From Fagopyrum homotropicum (Eukaryota > Streptophyta > Magnoliopsida > Caryophyllales > Polygonaceae): 64,000 nucleotides of DNA. The stretch lies in assembly GCA_033239125.1 (NCBI GenBank), contig BSWB01000003.1:112736320-112800319 (forward strand). Reading direction: 5' to 3'. Both the position numbers and the translations under genes were made by a program. The notes below the pieces were generated by a model that did no database searches, was not told the origin of the DNA, and saw nothing but the letters and a program-made list of their open reading frames with translations. Each line of letters begins with the position of its first letter. The stretch's first letter is position 1. This document shows, piece after piece, positions 1 to 11,699 of the stretch.

Positions 1-2102
1 TATATCACAACCTATCTCTCTAACATGTCAATCACACACCACCATCATCATTTATACTCATATTTAGCAGTCAGCTAAGTAAGCCCAAAGGACTTACCTG
101 TTATAACGCTCGACTCTTTATAAACCACTCGCTGTGTAAACTGTAACCACTCAGTTGCCTGTCAAAGGCGATAAGTGTATTAGCACACTTTCACGTAGAT
201 AGAAGTCTAAAACTTCTAAGATCAAATAAGGTATTAAGACGTACTAGTTACAGTATTAGTTTTAGGGTAAAATGACCATTTTACCCTTGGTTCCGATTTT
301 CTCGAAAACCTTAAAATTCATGTCTAAACTCCTATTTGAGGTTCTAAAAATATATTCTAACTCCTAAAATTTTATTTGGTTCCAAACTGACATTTTTCCT
401 ATGTTTCTATTTTCCGGAAGAATCGGAAAGGTTTAACTTTGGCTCTAAATATAAAATTCTTAACAGCTTATAAAATTTCCGAATTAAATCTCTAGATCAT
501 CTATGAGGTTCTATCTAACCTTAGAAGAAAGAATTTCTCCAAACTGTTCAGCCAATATTTTTATAATAATTCACAAAGTCGGTTCCTTCACTCTAATTTC
601 CTATACTTAGCCAAAATTTAAGTTTACCAAAACTGCTCAACTACCTAACTTCGGGAGCTCATAACTTTCAATCCGACCGTTCATTTCTTCTCAAATTTTA
701 ATATGCTAAACTACATATATCCATCTACAACATATCCAAAATTCAACGGTGGATCTTTATCCAAACGTTTAATAATTGATCGACAAAATGGGCTGTTTGT
801 AACCTAAAAGCTGAAGGAAATAAAAATTGAAAATTACAGCAGTCCTTTGTTCCTATCCTTATGTCTATATACTCAGCAGCTACACAAGGTCAACCTAACC
901 CATGTTCAAGTCCGACTACAGCAGTTCATCATTCTAGCATTACGGAAATAGTATACCTACATAAGATTATACACTAACTTCTAGAGGCAAGGATTTGGAC
1001 TGCAGAAACGATGACTCACCTCTTCGACCTCTACTGGCTGAGGCGTCTTCAACACAGTTCCGGATGCCCTTCTGGCTCCCTTGGCGTGACGGTTCAGGAG
1101 GAGAAGCAGGTTCGGCTTGGCTCTACTACTACACGGATTGGCCGACTCCTTCCAGCCTTGCTTGTCACGGAGTGGTCGAGATGGAGTTGTCATCGCAGGT
1201 ATTCATGAACGACTAATTAAAGAGGTGAAGATGAATGGTAGATTGATCCTTACCGAAATATACAGAAGCTGCGTGAGGTACGTTGGCTTCTCCCAGGGTG
1301 CTTCCTACGCCTGGAACGGCTGGACGTGTGCAGAAGGTAAGGGACGCAGAATAGAAGCAGAGGCTGGAGCGTGTGTGCAGAAGAAAGGAAACGCAGAATG
1401 GAAGCAGAGGGCTGGAGCGTGTATACGTGAATCTGAACGGATGTGTGCAGCGTATAAGGAAGGGATCAGCAGCGGATCTTCTGGCGTGGAATTAGGCAGT
1501 TACATATCTCTTTCCTAATTAATACAGCAGTTATGTAGAAGATCAAAGGGAGGAGCGTTGCTGAGTTGGAGGAGGTAAAACGGCAGCCCTTCTAGCTGGG
1601 ATGCACGCTGGACTGGAGTGCCGCTGGGCTGGACTCGAGTGGGCAACGCTGGGCTGGCTGCTGGTGGGCTGGAGCGGACAAGGCAGCTGCTGTTTCTGGG
1701 CTGGAGCGGCTGAAGGCTGGCGCTGGACAAGGCGGCGGGCTGGACAAGCAGCTGAAGCAGCTCACGGACTGGGCTGGCAAATGCTGGGCTGTTGGAATGA
1801 AGGGAATCGTAGCCCGGTACTAATTGTAGTTCGGAATCGAGAACCCGAAATTAATGTACGGAATAACCGGATACAGATTATTTTACAGTTTAGGATTGGT
1901 TACAAAACTCTATCATTTTATGTGAAGGTAAGTCACATAAAATGATAACTTATAAAAAGTTCTATCATTTTATGTGAAGGAGGTCTACATAAAATGATAA
2001 TTTTTTATCTTAATATGTCTAACTAAGTAGACGGATATGAATTGATGGATCGAGATCTAATTTATAACGGAATTAGACGGAATAAAAATTCCGGATTTTA
2101 CA
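1..2102 (-). repeat. 3' LTR of the Tekay-type element (partial)
   Basis: Identical, apart from about six bases, to 8130-10231. In the element's own direction it begins TGTAAAATCC at 2102, directly after a polypurine tract. A GC-rich block with many GCTGG units lies at 1594-1800, and two hairpins lie at 1911-1999. Short open frames on both strands recur in the other LTR only because the LTRs are copies; I see no gene here. Confidence 0.92.
1911..1999 (-). other. Tandem pair of hairpins in the LTR
   Basis: The arm TATCATTTTATGTGA (1911-1925) and its exact complement (1933-1947) enclose 7 nt. A second, slightly imperfect copy (arms 1963-1975 and 1987-1999, 13 bp) follows after 15 bp. Both recur in the other LTR at 10040-10128. 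They lie 100-190 bp inside the LTR start, in U3. A related single hairpin sits at a similar distance from the start of the diverged LTR at 34669-44184. Confidence 0.85.
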
Positions 2103-2120
2103 TCAGTGCCCCCTTAAAAT
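2103..2120 (-). other. Polypurine tract of the Tekay-type element
   Basis: On the minus strand the run TTTTAAGGGGGCACTGA ends immediately before the TG of the 3' LTR. This is the expected site of plus-strand DNA priming in reverse transcription. Confidence 0.8.
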
Positions 2121-2277
2121 AAGTTTCGTCCCGAAACTTGGAATAAGATACCTACCCCATACATTTCCCCTCGAGAAATATATTCTAGCAAGCAACTACT
2201 CACGTCATCAAGCACATAGACATAAACAATTATGTAAACATATAATCACAGAAGTCATATAAGGTCTAGTCTTAGTA

Positions 2278-3513
2278 CTAACCCGTCGGTACTGAGGTAG
2301 CGGCTAACCCCGCAAAGAATTCAGGGTAATTACGTCTAATACTCTCCTCTGTCTCCCAGGTAGCCTCATCAACTCCTCGTCTAGACCATTGAATCCTCAG
2401 CATCGGTATCTCCTTAGAACGCAGGCGTCTAATGCTACGCTCTAGGACGGCTACTGGATACTCCACAAAAGTGTGGTCTGGCTCAACTATCAGATCCTCG
2501 TGGCTGATGACGTGTCTGGGATCCGGTATGTACTCTCGCAGCTGAGATACATGAAAAACCGGGTGTACTCCCTCCAATCTCGGTGGCAGTGCTAGTCGAT
2601 AGGCAACCTCTCCGACTCTCTCTACGATCTCAAATGGACCGACATACCGGGGACTCAGCTTCCCCTTAATGCCGAAACGTCTAACTCCTCTCGTAGGTGA
2701 CACTCTCAACCACACCTGTGTACCTACTCTAAACTCCAAAGGTCGACGCCTTTTGTCGGCGTAGGACTTCTGACGACTCTGAGCTGCTAACATCCTCTCC
2801 CGGACTAAGGCAATCCGGGCGATGTCGTCCTGTATCTGATCTGGTACTACTCTATCAGCCTTGCTAGGCTCATCCCAACATAGCGGTGTACGACATCTCC
2901 GCCCGTACAAAGCCTCATAAGGTGCCATCCCAATAGACGCATGCCAGCTGTTATTATATGAAAACTCTACTAGTGGGAGGTGATCTGGCCATACCTGTCC
3001 CCAATCTAGCATACATGCCCGCAACATGTCCTCTAGGGTCTGGATGGTCCTCTCGGACTGACCGTCTGTCTGTGGGTGGTAGGCAGTGGTAAAGTGAAGG
3101 CTCGTCCCCAGAGCAGTATGTACCTGCTGCCAAAACCTCGAGGTAAAACGTCCATCCCTGTCGGAGACGATAGTCCTCGGTACTCCATGGAGTCTCACAA
3201 TGTGTCTGGTGAACTCCTCTGCTAGACGGCTTACCGGCCACGTTTCCTTGATCGGAATGAAACGTGCGGTCTTCGTCAGCCGGTCTACCACCACCCAAAT
3301 GGCATCAAAACCTCTGCTGAGCCTCAATCCGGTGACGAAATCCATAGAAATGTCTTCCCACTTCCAATGTGGTACTGGAAGTGGGTGTAGCTCTCCTCCG
3401 GATTTACGATGCTCAATCTTGACCTGCTGACAGGTCGCACACTGGGCTACATATCGGGCCACATCAGGCTTCAAACCATCCCACCAGAAGGAACGTCTTA
3501 CGTCCTTATACAT
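2278..3513 (-). pseudogene. pol: pol segment: integrase core and chromodomain
   Basis: A 411-residue open stretch carries the C-terminal part of pol. It holds the CATCQ half of the integrase zinc finger near residue 27, then the catalytic core with Asp in MDFVTGL, Asp in SDRDGRF and Glu in DGQSERT, so the DDE triad is present. The C-terminal part has the GPF/Y-like region followed by a chromodomain (about residues 350-400, aromatic and acidic positions in the W-R-x-V-E-A-T-W-E block). Chromodomains of this family are thought to bind modified histones and steer insertion to heterochromatin. It is in frame with the rest of pol but cut off from it by a TAG just upstream (3571-3573). Confidence 0.9.
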
Positions 3514-3570
3514 CTTACTCGCTCCTGGATGTACGGAGTAAGGGGTAGCATGAGCCTCACCTAGTATCCT

Positions 3571-3957
3571 CTATCTCATCTCACTGTCTGATGGCACACA
3601 GACACGGTCCTGTCGTCTCATCACTCCATCGGCACCGATAGTGAACTGAGGTGCCTCATCTCGTGACATCCGGTCTCGGATTCGGGTCAAAGTCGGACAG
3701 GTCTCCTGCTTCTGTCGGATCTCACCCAACAGGTCAGGAAGTAACTCTAAGGTGGCTAACTGATGAGCTGTATCGGGGAACTGGATCTCTACCTCCAACC
3801 AAGCTAGGTCTCTCTGTAACTGTGGTTGTACTGTCAACCGAGCTATCGCCTTCTCCTGAGGCGTCTTCCGACTCAAAGCGTCAGCAACTACATTCGCCTT
3901 TCCGGGGTGGTAAAGAATCTCAAGGTCAAAATCCTTGATCAACTCTAGCCACCGCCT
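3571..3957 (-). pseudogene. pol: pol segment: RNase H tail to integrase N-terminus
   Basis: This stretch lies between two in-frame TAG codons and has the motif HPGKANVVADALSR, which in Ty3/Gypsy pol marks the end of RNase H, followed by the linker toward the integrase zinc finger. It is in the same reading frame as its neighbours, so only single-base nonsense changes separate the parts. The upstream stop (3958-3960) stands where a Gln before RRWLE is usual, and the downstream one (3571-3573) stands between MR and RILGEA. Confidence 0.85.
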
Positions 3958-4215
3958 CTAGCGGTTATTCAACTCCCGCTGAGTGAATATGTACTTCAGA
4001 CTCTTATGGTCTGTGAAGATCTGACAGGTCGCTCCATAGAGATAATGACGCCAGATCTTAAGAGCGTGTACTACAGCAGCTAACTCTAGGTCGTGAGTGG
4101 GGTAGTTCTCCTCATACGTCTTCAGCTGTCGAGACGCATACGCTATAACCTTACCCCTCCGCATCAAGACACACCCCAAGCCCAGCTTGGATGCGTCACT
4201 GTACACTACAAAGTC
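3958..4215 (-). pseudogene. pol: pol segment: RNase H core
   Basis: It contains YSDASKLGLGCVLMR, the first catalytic Asp block of Ty3/Gypsy RNase H, the LAAVVHALKIWRHYL helix with its Glu, and the TDHKSLKY block with the later Asp. It begins right after a TAG (4216-4218) and ends at another TAG. The frame is shared with the protease-RT part. Confidence 0.88.
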
Positions 4216-5655
4216 CTATGTACCCTCAGGTTGTGCTAAGATCGGAGCAGACGTCAATCTCCTCTTCAGCTCCTCAAAACTCTGCTGACACGGCTCAGAC
4301 CAGACGAACCGAGTAGTCTTCCTTAGGAGAGAAGTAAGTGGTCGGGCGATCAGAGAAAACCCTTCCACAAACCGACGGTAATAACCTGCCAATCCTAGGA
4401 AGCTGCGAACCTCCTTAACATTCTTCGGAGGTTGCCAAGATGACACTGACTCAATCTTCGCTGGGTCGACCTTAATCCCCTCAGCAGTCACTACATGGCC
4501 AAGGAACGCCACCTCTGACATCCAGAACTCACACTTGGATAGTTTAGCATATAGCTGGCTATCCTGTAGAATCTGTAACACTGTCCTCAAGTGTCCGGCA
4601 TGCTCCTCTCGACTTCTAGAGTAAACTAGAATGTCGTCAATAAAGACCACTACAAACTGGTCTAGGAAGTCGATGAAAATCCCATTCATCAACTCTATAA
4701 ATACTGCTGGCGCATTAGTGAGCCCGAATGGCATCACTACAAACTCATAATGACCATACCTAGTCCGGAATGCCGTCTTAGGTATGTCCTGATCTCTCGC
4801 CCTCAGCTGGTGATAACCCGACCTCAAATCTATCCTCGAGAACACTGACGCTCCATGCAGCTGGTCCAGTAGATCATCTATGCGAGGCAATGGGTACTTA
4901 TTCTTGATGGTGACCTTGTTCAGCTCCCTGTAGTCGATACACAGCCTCATCGATCCATCTTTCTTCCTCACAAATAACACTGGTGCGCCCCAGGGAGAAA
5001 CACTAGGGCGTATGAAGCCCTTTTCTGCTAACTCCTCTAACTGCTTCTTCAGCTCAAGCAGCTCTATCGGGGCCATGCGGTACGGGGCCTTCGAGATCGG
5101 TCTCGTGCCCGGCTCTAACTCGATGCTAAAGTCCACACTCCTCTGTGGAGGTAGCCCTGGTAAGTCGTCCCTGAAGACCTCTGCAAACTCGCATGCGACG
5201 GGTATCTCCTCTACCGTCAGGCTCTTGCGCTCCTTTATGGCATAACACCAGAAGGTCTCGCAACCCTGTGCTATCAATCTGGCTGCTCTCACTGCGCTGA
5301 TAACTGTGCCGGACTTTCCGAGGTCCCAACCTCGGAATATCACTCTGTGGCCCTCCTCCGTGGCGACAGTCACAGTCCTCCTACCAATATCCAAGACGGC
5401 TCCATGTCTAGTTATCCAATCTATCCCTAATATCACGTCCTCATGTGCTAAGGGCATGACTAGAAAATTTACTAACCAAATCCGGCCTCCCAGGTGAATA
5501 GGGCAGTCATAAATCTCTCGAGATCCTCTAACCTTACCCCCATCTGGTAATCCAACCACAAAAGGTACACCCTCTACTGTAGCTAAGGACAACCTATCTA
5601 CACATGCATCTGATATAAATGAGTGTGTAGCACCCGTATCAAATAAAACTCTCAC
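4216..5655 (-). pseudogene. pol: pol segment: aspartic protease and reverse transcriptase
   Basis: The stretch starts inside the protease with the active-site motif FDTGATHSFI and a later ILGIDWI block. The reverse transcriptase follows from about residue 170, with the WGAPVLFVRKKDGS block, the R-I-D-L-R-S-G-Y-H block, the MPFGLTNAP block and the catalytic FIDDILVYS. All key residues I looked for are present. The frame overlaps the end of gag by 4 bases in a different register, and no separate ATG is evident, so pol was probably made by frameshifting or as part of a fused precursor. A TAG at 4216-4218 ends it before RNase H. Confidence 0.9.
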
Positions 5656-7195
5656 AGGTAAGTCATGGATCCAAATAGTACCTGTGGTCGCAGGTGCTCA
5701 GGCTGCTCAGTGTTCCTCAGCTCAAACACTCTCGATGGTCCTCCTCTGGTGTCAGTGGTACTACCACGTCCTCTACCACGACCTGATCCCTGTGCAGTAC
5801 TGTAGGAAGCAGGATGTCCTGGAGCCCGGTACTGCTGCTGCTGCTGACTCGGAGCTCGGTACTGAGGGGGTCTCTGTACACTCTTCTCAGCACCTGCAGG
5901 AGAAGATCCCTGCTGAGAAGAAGCCTTGCCCTGACGGCAGAAAGTAGCCCTGTGTCCCGGCTTCCCACAAGTGAAGCAAGTGACCGGTGGTTTCGGGCAG
6001 TCCGTCTTAATGTGATCACGGCCACCACAGTTAAAGCACTGTCGATCTCCACTGGGAGTCCGAACTGTAGAGTGGTAGCTGGACCTCCCCTGAGTCTGTC
6101 CTCTACCATAACCTGCTACTGCTGCACTACTACCAGCATGTCCTGTCCTCTGCCGCTTATCCGGCCCACTAGACTGAGCTGCTTTCCTAGAAGCTGGCCT
6201 ATCTCTCTCATAAGCAGAGGCCCTATCCTGATAATCAGACAAGGTCTCACAGCGGAATCCAGCCAGGTAGGATCGGGTACTCTCTCTCAACCTCCTGGAG
6301 AAAAGATAAACATGCTGCTCTTCTGGAGGTGCAGATGGTCCAAGCAAAGTCAACTCTTTCTGGAACTTCTTTATGGCTGCAGCAATCGGGATATCCTCAA
6401 ATCCCGCCTCAATGAAATCCTGGAATCTCTCCCTCCTCAGCGAAACTGGGCAGTACCTGTCTCTAACAATGTTCTTCATCTGCTCCCAGCTGGTGACTCG
6501 GCCACGAATGGTACGCCACCATGAATGAGCATCATCTGTGAAGCAGGTCTGTATCAAATCTACCTGTCGATCCACGGGGCAACGTATTGCCTCCAAAGCA
6601 GTCTCAATCTTCCCTATCCAGTGCTCCACCTCTAGCCCTATCTCTCCGCTGAATGAGGGGACCTTTTGAGAGTTGAAAGCCTTCAACCACTCATCCGGTC
6701 TCGGGGCTCTGGCCCCAGTAGGTGCTCTATCAACATCAGCCCTCCTCTCAGATACAGCCGGCACCTGAGACACTCCCTGTGTCACCTGAGCTGACCTAGC
6801 CGGTACCACTGGTGGTACCTGAGTAAGCCTCTCCACTCTGGCAGCTTCTTCCCTGCGCTCAACATAGGCTCTGAACTCCCTATACTCCGATGCTCCAATA
6901 GAAACACGCCCTGACTCAGTAGAACGTGCTCCTTGCGCTCCAGACCTAGCGGCGGTCTCAGGCCTGACCTCGGGGCCTACACTCTCAGCTACTTCTTCTA
7001 CAGCAGCCTCTGGTATGCTTGCTGCAGGTGGGTCATCTCGAGGAACTCGTCCTCGACCTCTCCCTAGTGGAGGTCTACCCCCACGACCACGCCCTCTAAC
7101 AGTAGGGGTGCTATCAGCTCGATCCTGTCTGACTGGGGGAAGGGGGGACGACCCCTACCTCGGCCAGTCACTTGTGCAGCCCTAGTACGTGCCAT
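5652..7195 (-). pseudogene. gag: gag of the Tekay-type element, one frameshift
   Basis: The nucleocapsid precursor. The main open part (to 6836) holds the retrotransposon gag domain (blocks around WIGKIETALEAI and DDAHSWWRTIRGRVTSWEQM) and two CCHC zinc knuckles, CFNCGGRDHIKTDC (about 5999-6038) and CFTCGKPGHRATFC (about 5938-5979). Upstream the same frame stays open with an Arg/Gly-rich N-terminus to about 7140. The likely start is the ATG at 7193-7195, in another frame; the two frames meet at the G-run 7142-7147 (a C-run in gag sense), which looks one base short. Arg/Gly repeats and a Gln tract are visible. It ends TGA at 5652-5654. Confidence 0.88.
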
Positions 7196-7443
7196 CTGCA
7201 CGAATAGTAATAACTACAGTTATAAACTAGCTAATCTATCATAACAGTACAAGTCTATAATTATTCTAAGATTACCGAGATCCGCAGAGGTAGTGGTGGT
7301 CGTCCGTACTTTCTATCCCAACCCGACTCTGTATGCATTTTAAAACCAAAAATTTTCTTTGGAAAACTCAGACCCTTTTCGGGTTCTGTTTATTTACTTA
7401 TATGACCTTTTTAGAAGATTCAAGTGCCATTGTTGCCAACCTA
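7196..7443 (-). other. Untranslated leader of the Tekay-type element
   Basis: This lies between the primer binding site and the gag start. I see no conserved open frame or repeat in it. Confidence 0.6.
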
Positions 7444-7455
7444 GAGCTGATACCA
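7444..7455 (-). other. Primer binding site (initiator Met tRNA type)
   Basis: The minus strand reads TGGTATCAGCTC directly after the 5' LTR end (TACAACA). The first nine bases match the 3' end of plant initiator Met tRNA, the usual primer of this lineage. Confidence 0.88.
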
Positions 7456-10231
7456 TGTTGTAACACCCCAAGTTTTACAACTTAGGGAGTTACTGGTTAG
7501 GACCGCACAGTGGGTCCCGACCTTAGTTTGACAACAACTTAACGAGATCTTACAACAAGGCACAGATAAGGAAAATCAGAAATCATAAAATAGTTCTTAA
7601 TAATGCATGAATGTGACCAGATCGACTACAGCCGGAAAACGGAATATAACAAAGTACGAAAGGAAACAATGTGCAACTGTAAAACCCACAAATGCAAAAA
7701 CTGTAAAACGTCATAAAGTACGACACCCCGGCTGACCACTACCATCTGGATCACTCGGCATCTGCTCTAACCTGTGTCAAGTCTAAACAACATATCAACA
7801 GTTAGCTAACTATCCAAATATAAGCAAAATGATAACAGCACAAACACAAGCAGAAACATAATTAAACAAACATCATGCTGGCACTCAACCAATTATTATC
7901 TATTATTTAAGTGATTCACATTATTCAATTTAAGTTGTGGCACGAGAATTATTATTAGTTCTCGCCTCCGTTCCTTATCCAACTGGTGTAGGTCTAGCTG
8001 ACTTCCATTGGTGGCATCACTACAAACCATGTATGGACTAGTCCCGAAAGAAACCCCCAGCGCCCCGCGAGCTACTGAGCAGAATGCCACCGCCCGTTAC
8101 TCTTAGGCCAAAATATAGGTCGGTAATTATATATCACAACCTATCTCTCTAACATGTCAATCACACACCACCATCATCATTTATACTCATATTTAGCAGT
8201 CAGCTAAGTAAGCCCAAAGGACTTACCTGTTATAACGCTCGACTCTTTATAAACCACTCGCTCTGTAAACTGTAACCACTCAGTTGCCTGTCAAAAGCGA
8301 TAAGTGTATTAGCACACTTTCACGTAGATAGAAGTCTAAAACTTCTAAGATCAAATAAGGTATTAAGACGTACTAGTTACAGTATTAGTTTTAGGGTAAA
8401 ATGACCATTTTACCCTTGGTTCCGATTTTCTCGAAAACCTTAAAATTCATGTCTAAACTCCTATTTGAGGTTCTAAAAATATATTCTAACTCCTAAAATT
8501 TTATTTGGTTCCAAACTGACATTTTTCCTATGTTTCTATTTTCCGGAAGAATCGGAAAGGTTTAACTTTGGCTCTAAATATAAAATTCTTAACAGCTTAT
8601 AAAATTTCCGAATTAAATCTCTAGATCATCTATGAGGTTCTATCTAACCTTAGAAGAAAGAATTTCTCCAAACTGTTCAGCCAATATTTTTATAATAATT
8701 CACAAAGTCGGTTCCTTCACTCTAATTTCCTATACTTAGCCAAAATTTAAGTTTACCAAAACTGCTCAACTACCTAACTTCGGGAGCTCATTACTTTCAA
8801 TCCGACCGTTCATTTCTTCTCAAATTTTAATATGCTAAACTACATATATCCATCTACAACATATACAAAATTCAACGGTGGATCTTTATCCAAACGTTTA
8901 ATAATTGATCGACAAGATGGGCTGTTTGTAACCTAAAAGCTGAAGGAAATAAAAATTGAAAATTACAGCAGTCCTTTGTTCCTATCCTTATGTCTATATA
9001 CTCAGCAGCTACACAAGGTCAACCTAACCCATGTTCAAGTCCGACTACAGCAGTTCATCATTCTAGCATTACGGAAATAGTATACCTACATAAGATTATA
9101 CACTAACTTCTAGAGGCAAGGATTTGGACTGCAGAAACGATGACTCACCTCTTCGACCTCTACTGGCTGAGGCGTCTTCAACACAGTTCCGGATGCCCTT
9201 CTGGCTCCCTTGGCGTGACGGTTCAGGAGGAGAAGCAGGTTCGGCTTGGCTCTACTACTACACGGATTGGCCGACTCCTTCCAGCCTTGCTTGTCACGGA
9301 GTGGTCGAGATGGAGTTGTCATCGCAGGTATTCATGAACGACTAATTAAAGAGGTGAAGATGAATGGTAGATTGATCCTTACCGAAATATACAGAAGCTG
9401 CGTGAGGTACGTTGGCTTCTCCCAGGGTGCTTCCTACGCCTGGAACGGCTGGACGTGTGCAGAAGGTAAGGGACGCAGAATAGAAGCAGAGGCTGGAGCG
9501 TGTGTGCAGAAGAAAGGAAACGCAGAATGGAAGCAGAGGGCTGGAGCGTGTATACGTGAATCTGAACGGATGTGTGCAGCGTATAAGGAAGGGATCAGCA
9601 GCGGATCTTCTGGCGTGGAATTAGGCAGTTACATATCTCTTTCCTAATTAATACAGCAGTTATGTAGAAGATCAAAGGGAGGAGCGTTGCTGAGTTGGAG
9701 GAGGTAAAACGGCAGCCCTTCTAGCTGGGATGCACGCTGGACTGGAGTGCCGCTGGGCTGGACTCGAGTGGGCAACGCTGGGTTGGCTGCTGGTGGGCTG
9801 GAGCGGACAAGGCAGCTGCTGTTTCTGGGCTGGAGCGGCTGAAGGCTGGCGCTGGACAAGGCGGCGGGCTGGACAAGCAGCTGAAGCAGCTCACGGACTG
9901 GGCTGGCAAATGCTGGGCTGTTGGAATGAAGGGAATCGTAGCCCGGTACTAATTGTAGTTCGGAATCGAGAACCCGAAATTAATGTACGGAATAACCGGA
10001 TACAGATTATTTTACAGTTTAGGATTGGTTACAAAACTCTATCATTTTATGTGAAGGTAAGTCACATAAAATGATAACTTATAAAAAGTTCTATCATTTT
10101 ATGTGAAGGAGGTCTACATAAAATGATAATTTTTTATCTTAATATGTCTAACTAAGTAGACGGATATGAATTGATGGATCGAGATCTAATTTATAACGGA
10201 ATTAGACGGAATAAAAATTCCGGATTTTACA
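7456..10231 (-). repeat. 5' LTR of the Tekay-type element, 2776 bp
   Basis: It is bounded by TG at 7456-7457 and CA at 10230-10231 on the plus strand, with the PBS abutting on the left. It matches 1-2102 over the shared part. The hairpin pair recurs at 10040-10128. A related, diverged LTR (34669-44184 without its insert, about 2830 bp) shares the terminal TGTAACACCCC and the block GACCGCACAGTGGGTCCCGA near 7501. Confidence 0.93.
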
Positions 10232-11699
10232 AAACCTTTCCTTGAACAAAACATCGAGTAAGAAAAAGGTTTTCACGTTGATTATCCTCACATAAATCAA
10301 TTTTAGCATGCAAAGTGTGTCTAGCAATCAAAGAATCACCATGCTCATATTCACAACCACTATCTTTTTGATTTTCATGCTCATGCTCATGTAATGCATT
10401 GATGTGGGTATGATCATGCTCAGTTTCTTCCTCACTTTCATATTGTCCTTGTTGATTAATAAATAAAACTCGTTTATTAGGACAATTACACATATAATGA
10501 CCTCTACCTTGACATTTAAAGCAAACAATATCTTTAGATCGTGAGGTAGAGTTAGAAGTACTCCCTTTATGTTCTTTTGAAGGCTCATTTAAAGGACGAG
10601 ACTGCGCAGAAGGTTTGGGAGTTGCTGGATCGGGCAAAGAACGTTTCCCATCATCGTTCTGGGAAGAAAATCAATCAAAAAATCGGTCGATTTTCCTGTT
10701 AGTGGGCCGATTTTTCTTCTCTAGAGTCCAAGAAGTTGTTCCTTGATTCCGTCCTTTGATCTTTTTCTCCACCCTGATAGCCAAATGCAGTAAGTTAGTC
10801 ATAGAATCATAGGGATAAAGATCAATTTCATTAGCTAAAGAGGAATGTCAAATTCTTAAGAATCAAGCCATAATAGACTCCTCATCCTCTTGTATGTTAG
10901 CTTTCGTCATTGCCGTTTGCATGGCGGTGTAGACTTCTTCAACGGACATAGAACCTTGCTTGAGGTTCTCTAAGCATTGTCTTAACTCCCGACCATAGTG
11001 TTGGTAGCCCAAATCTAGCTTTTATCAAAGCTTTCATACGTTCCGAAGTGTGATGTTTGGTTCTCCCGCTCTTCTCCGTTCTTTGATGAGATGATCCCAC
11101 CAAATGAGAGTGTAGCCTTGGAAATCCAATGCAGAAAGTAGGATCTTCATTTGCTCACTAAAGTTATGGCAAGACCAAAGTTGTTCAATTTTAGTTTCCC
11201 ACTCCATGTATGTATGCATCCGGATCGCATCTTCCTTCGAAACTCGGGATTTTGACTTTGACTTTCCCAAGTCCGTCATTATCCTGTTGAGGTCTAGGGT
11301 GTTCATTATAGCGTCCCCTACGTTGATGACGTCGTGGGTGATCTCTCCACATACCCTCATCCTCTTTATCACTCATGTCCTGAAATTCATTACCAAAAAG
11401 TTGATTGCGGTTATCATTAAAGAATTGATTAGGGTGAGTATTATCAGGCAACGGTAGATGATTTATTGCTAAAACTTAAGGTGGTGGTAGTAGATTAGCA
11501 AAACTCCGCCTATTTCATAAACAACCTTCAGATCGAATCTTAGGCGAGATTCAGATCGGTAGTCCGTATTGGGCCTTGCTTCCACTTGTTCAAGTCGACT
11601 ATCCAAGTTGGACATCTTGGTCATGATTTGCTTGAACATGTCCGCTATATCCGGAGTGTTGTCCTTCTGGGATACACGTGGACTATCTCTTCCTGACAT
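10232..11699 (-). pseudogene. gag: gag and start of protease of a CRM/Reina-style element
   Basis: Read from an ATG at 11699, this has an N-terminal coiled-coil-like stretch (MFKQIMTKMSNLDSRLEQVE), a basic/acidic linker, then the retrotransposon gag domain (VKVKIPSFEGRCDPDAY; WSCHNFSEQMKILLSAL; WWDHLIKERRR), a CCHC knuckle CFKCQGRGHYMCNC (about 10493-10534) and the block SLIARHTLHAK that precedes protease. It stops in the block before protease because the Tekay-type element is inserted at 10231/10232. Several stops and frameshifts break it. Similar to the gag at 61461-63330. The clade name rests on sequence style only. Confidence 0.8.

Larger units (their letters stand above)
1..10231 (-). 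mobile_element. Tekay/Del-type Ty3/Gypsy chromovirus, near complete, cut by window edge
   Basis: Two direct copies of one sequence (1-2102 and 8130-10231, offset 8129) flank a gag-pol internal region read on the minus strand. The right copy is complete (7456-10231, 2776 bp) and the left lacks about 673 bp beyond the window edge. The order is 5' LTR, PBS, gag, protease, reverse transcriptase, RNase H, integrase, chromodomain, PPT, 3' LTR, which is the Ty3/Gypsy order; the C-terminal chromodomain places it in the chromoviruses, and sequence style suggests Tekay/Del. I counted about six differences between the LTR copies over 2.1 kb, so insertion was recent, yet the ORFs are broken. It is inserted in the protease end of an older gag (10232-11699). 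The left target duplication is outside the window. Confidence 0.93.

Noticed and set aside
1117..1518. 133-codon frame found twice (also 9246-9647)
   Set aside because: The repeat is only because both lie in LTR copies; no domain, no conservation in the diverged LTR.
5814..6524. 236-codon plus-strand open frame
   Set aside because: Antisense to the gag of the Tekay-type element; composition is the mirror of the real gene and no domain is present.
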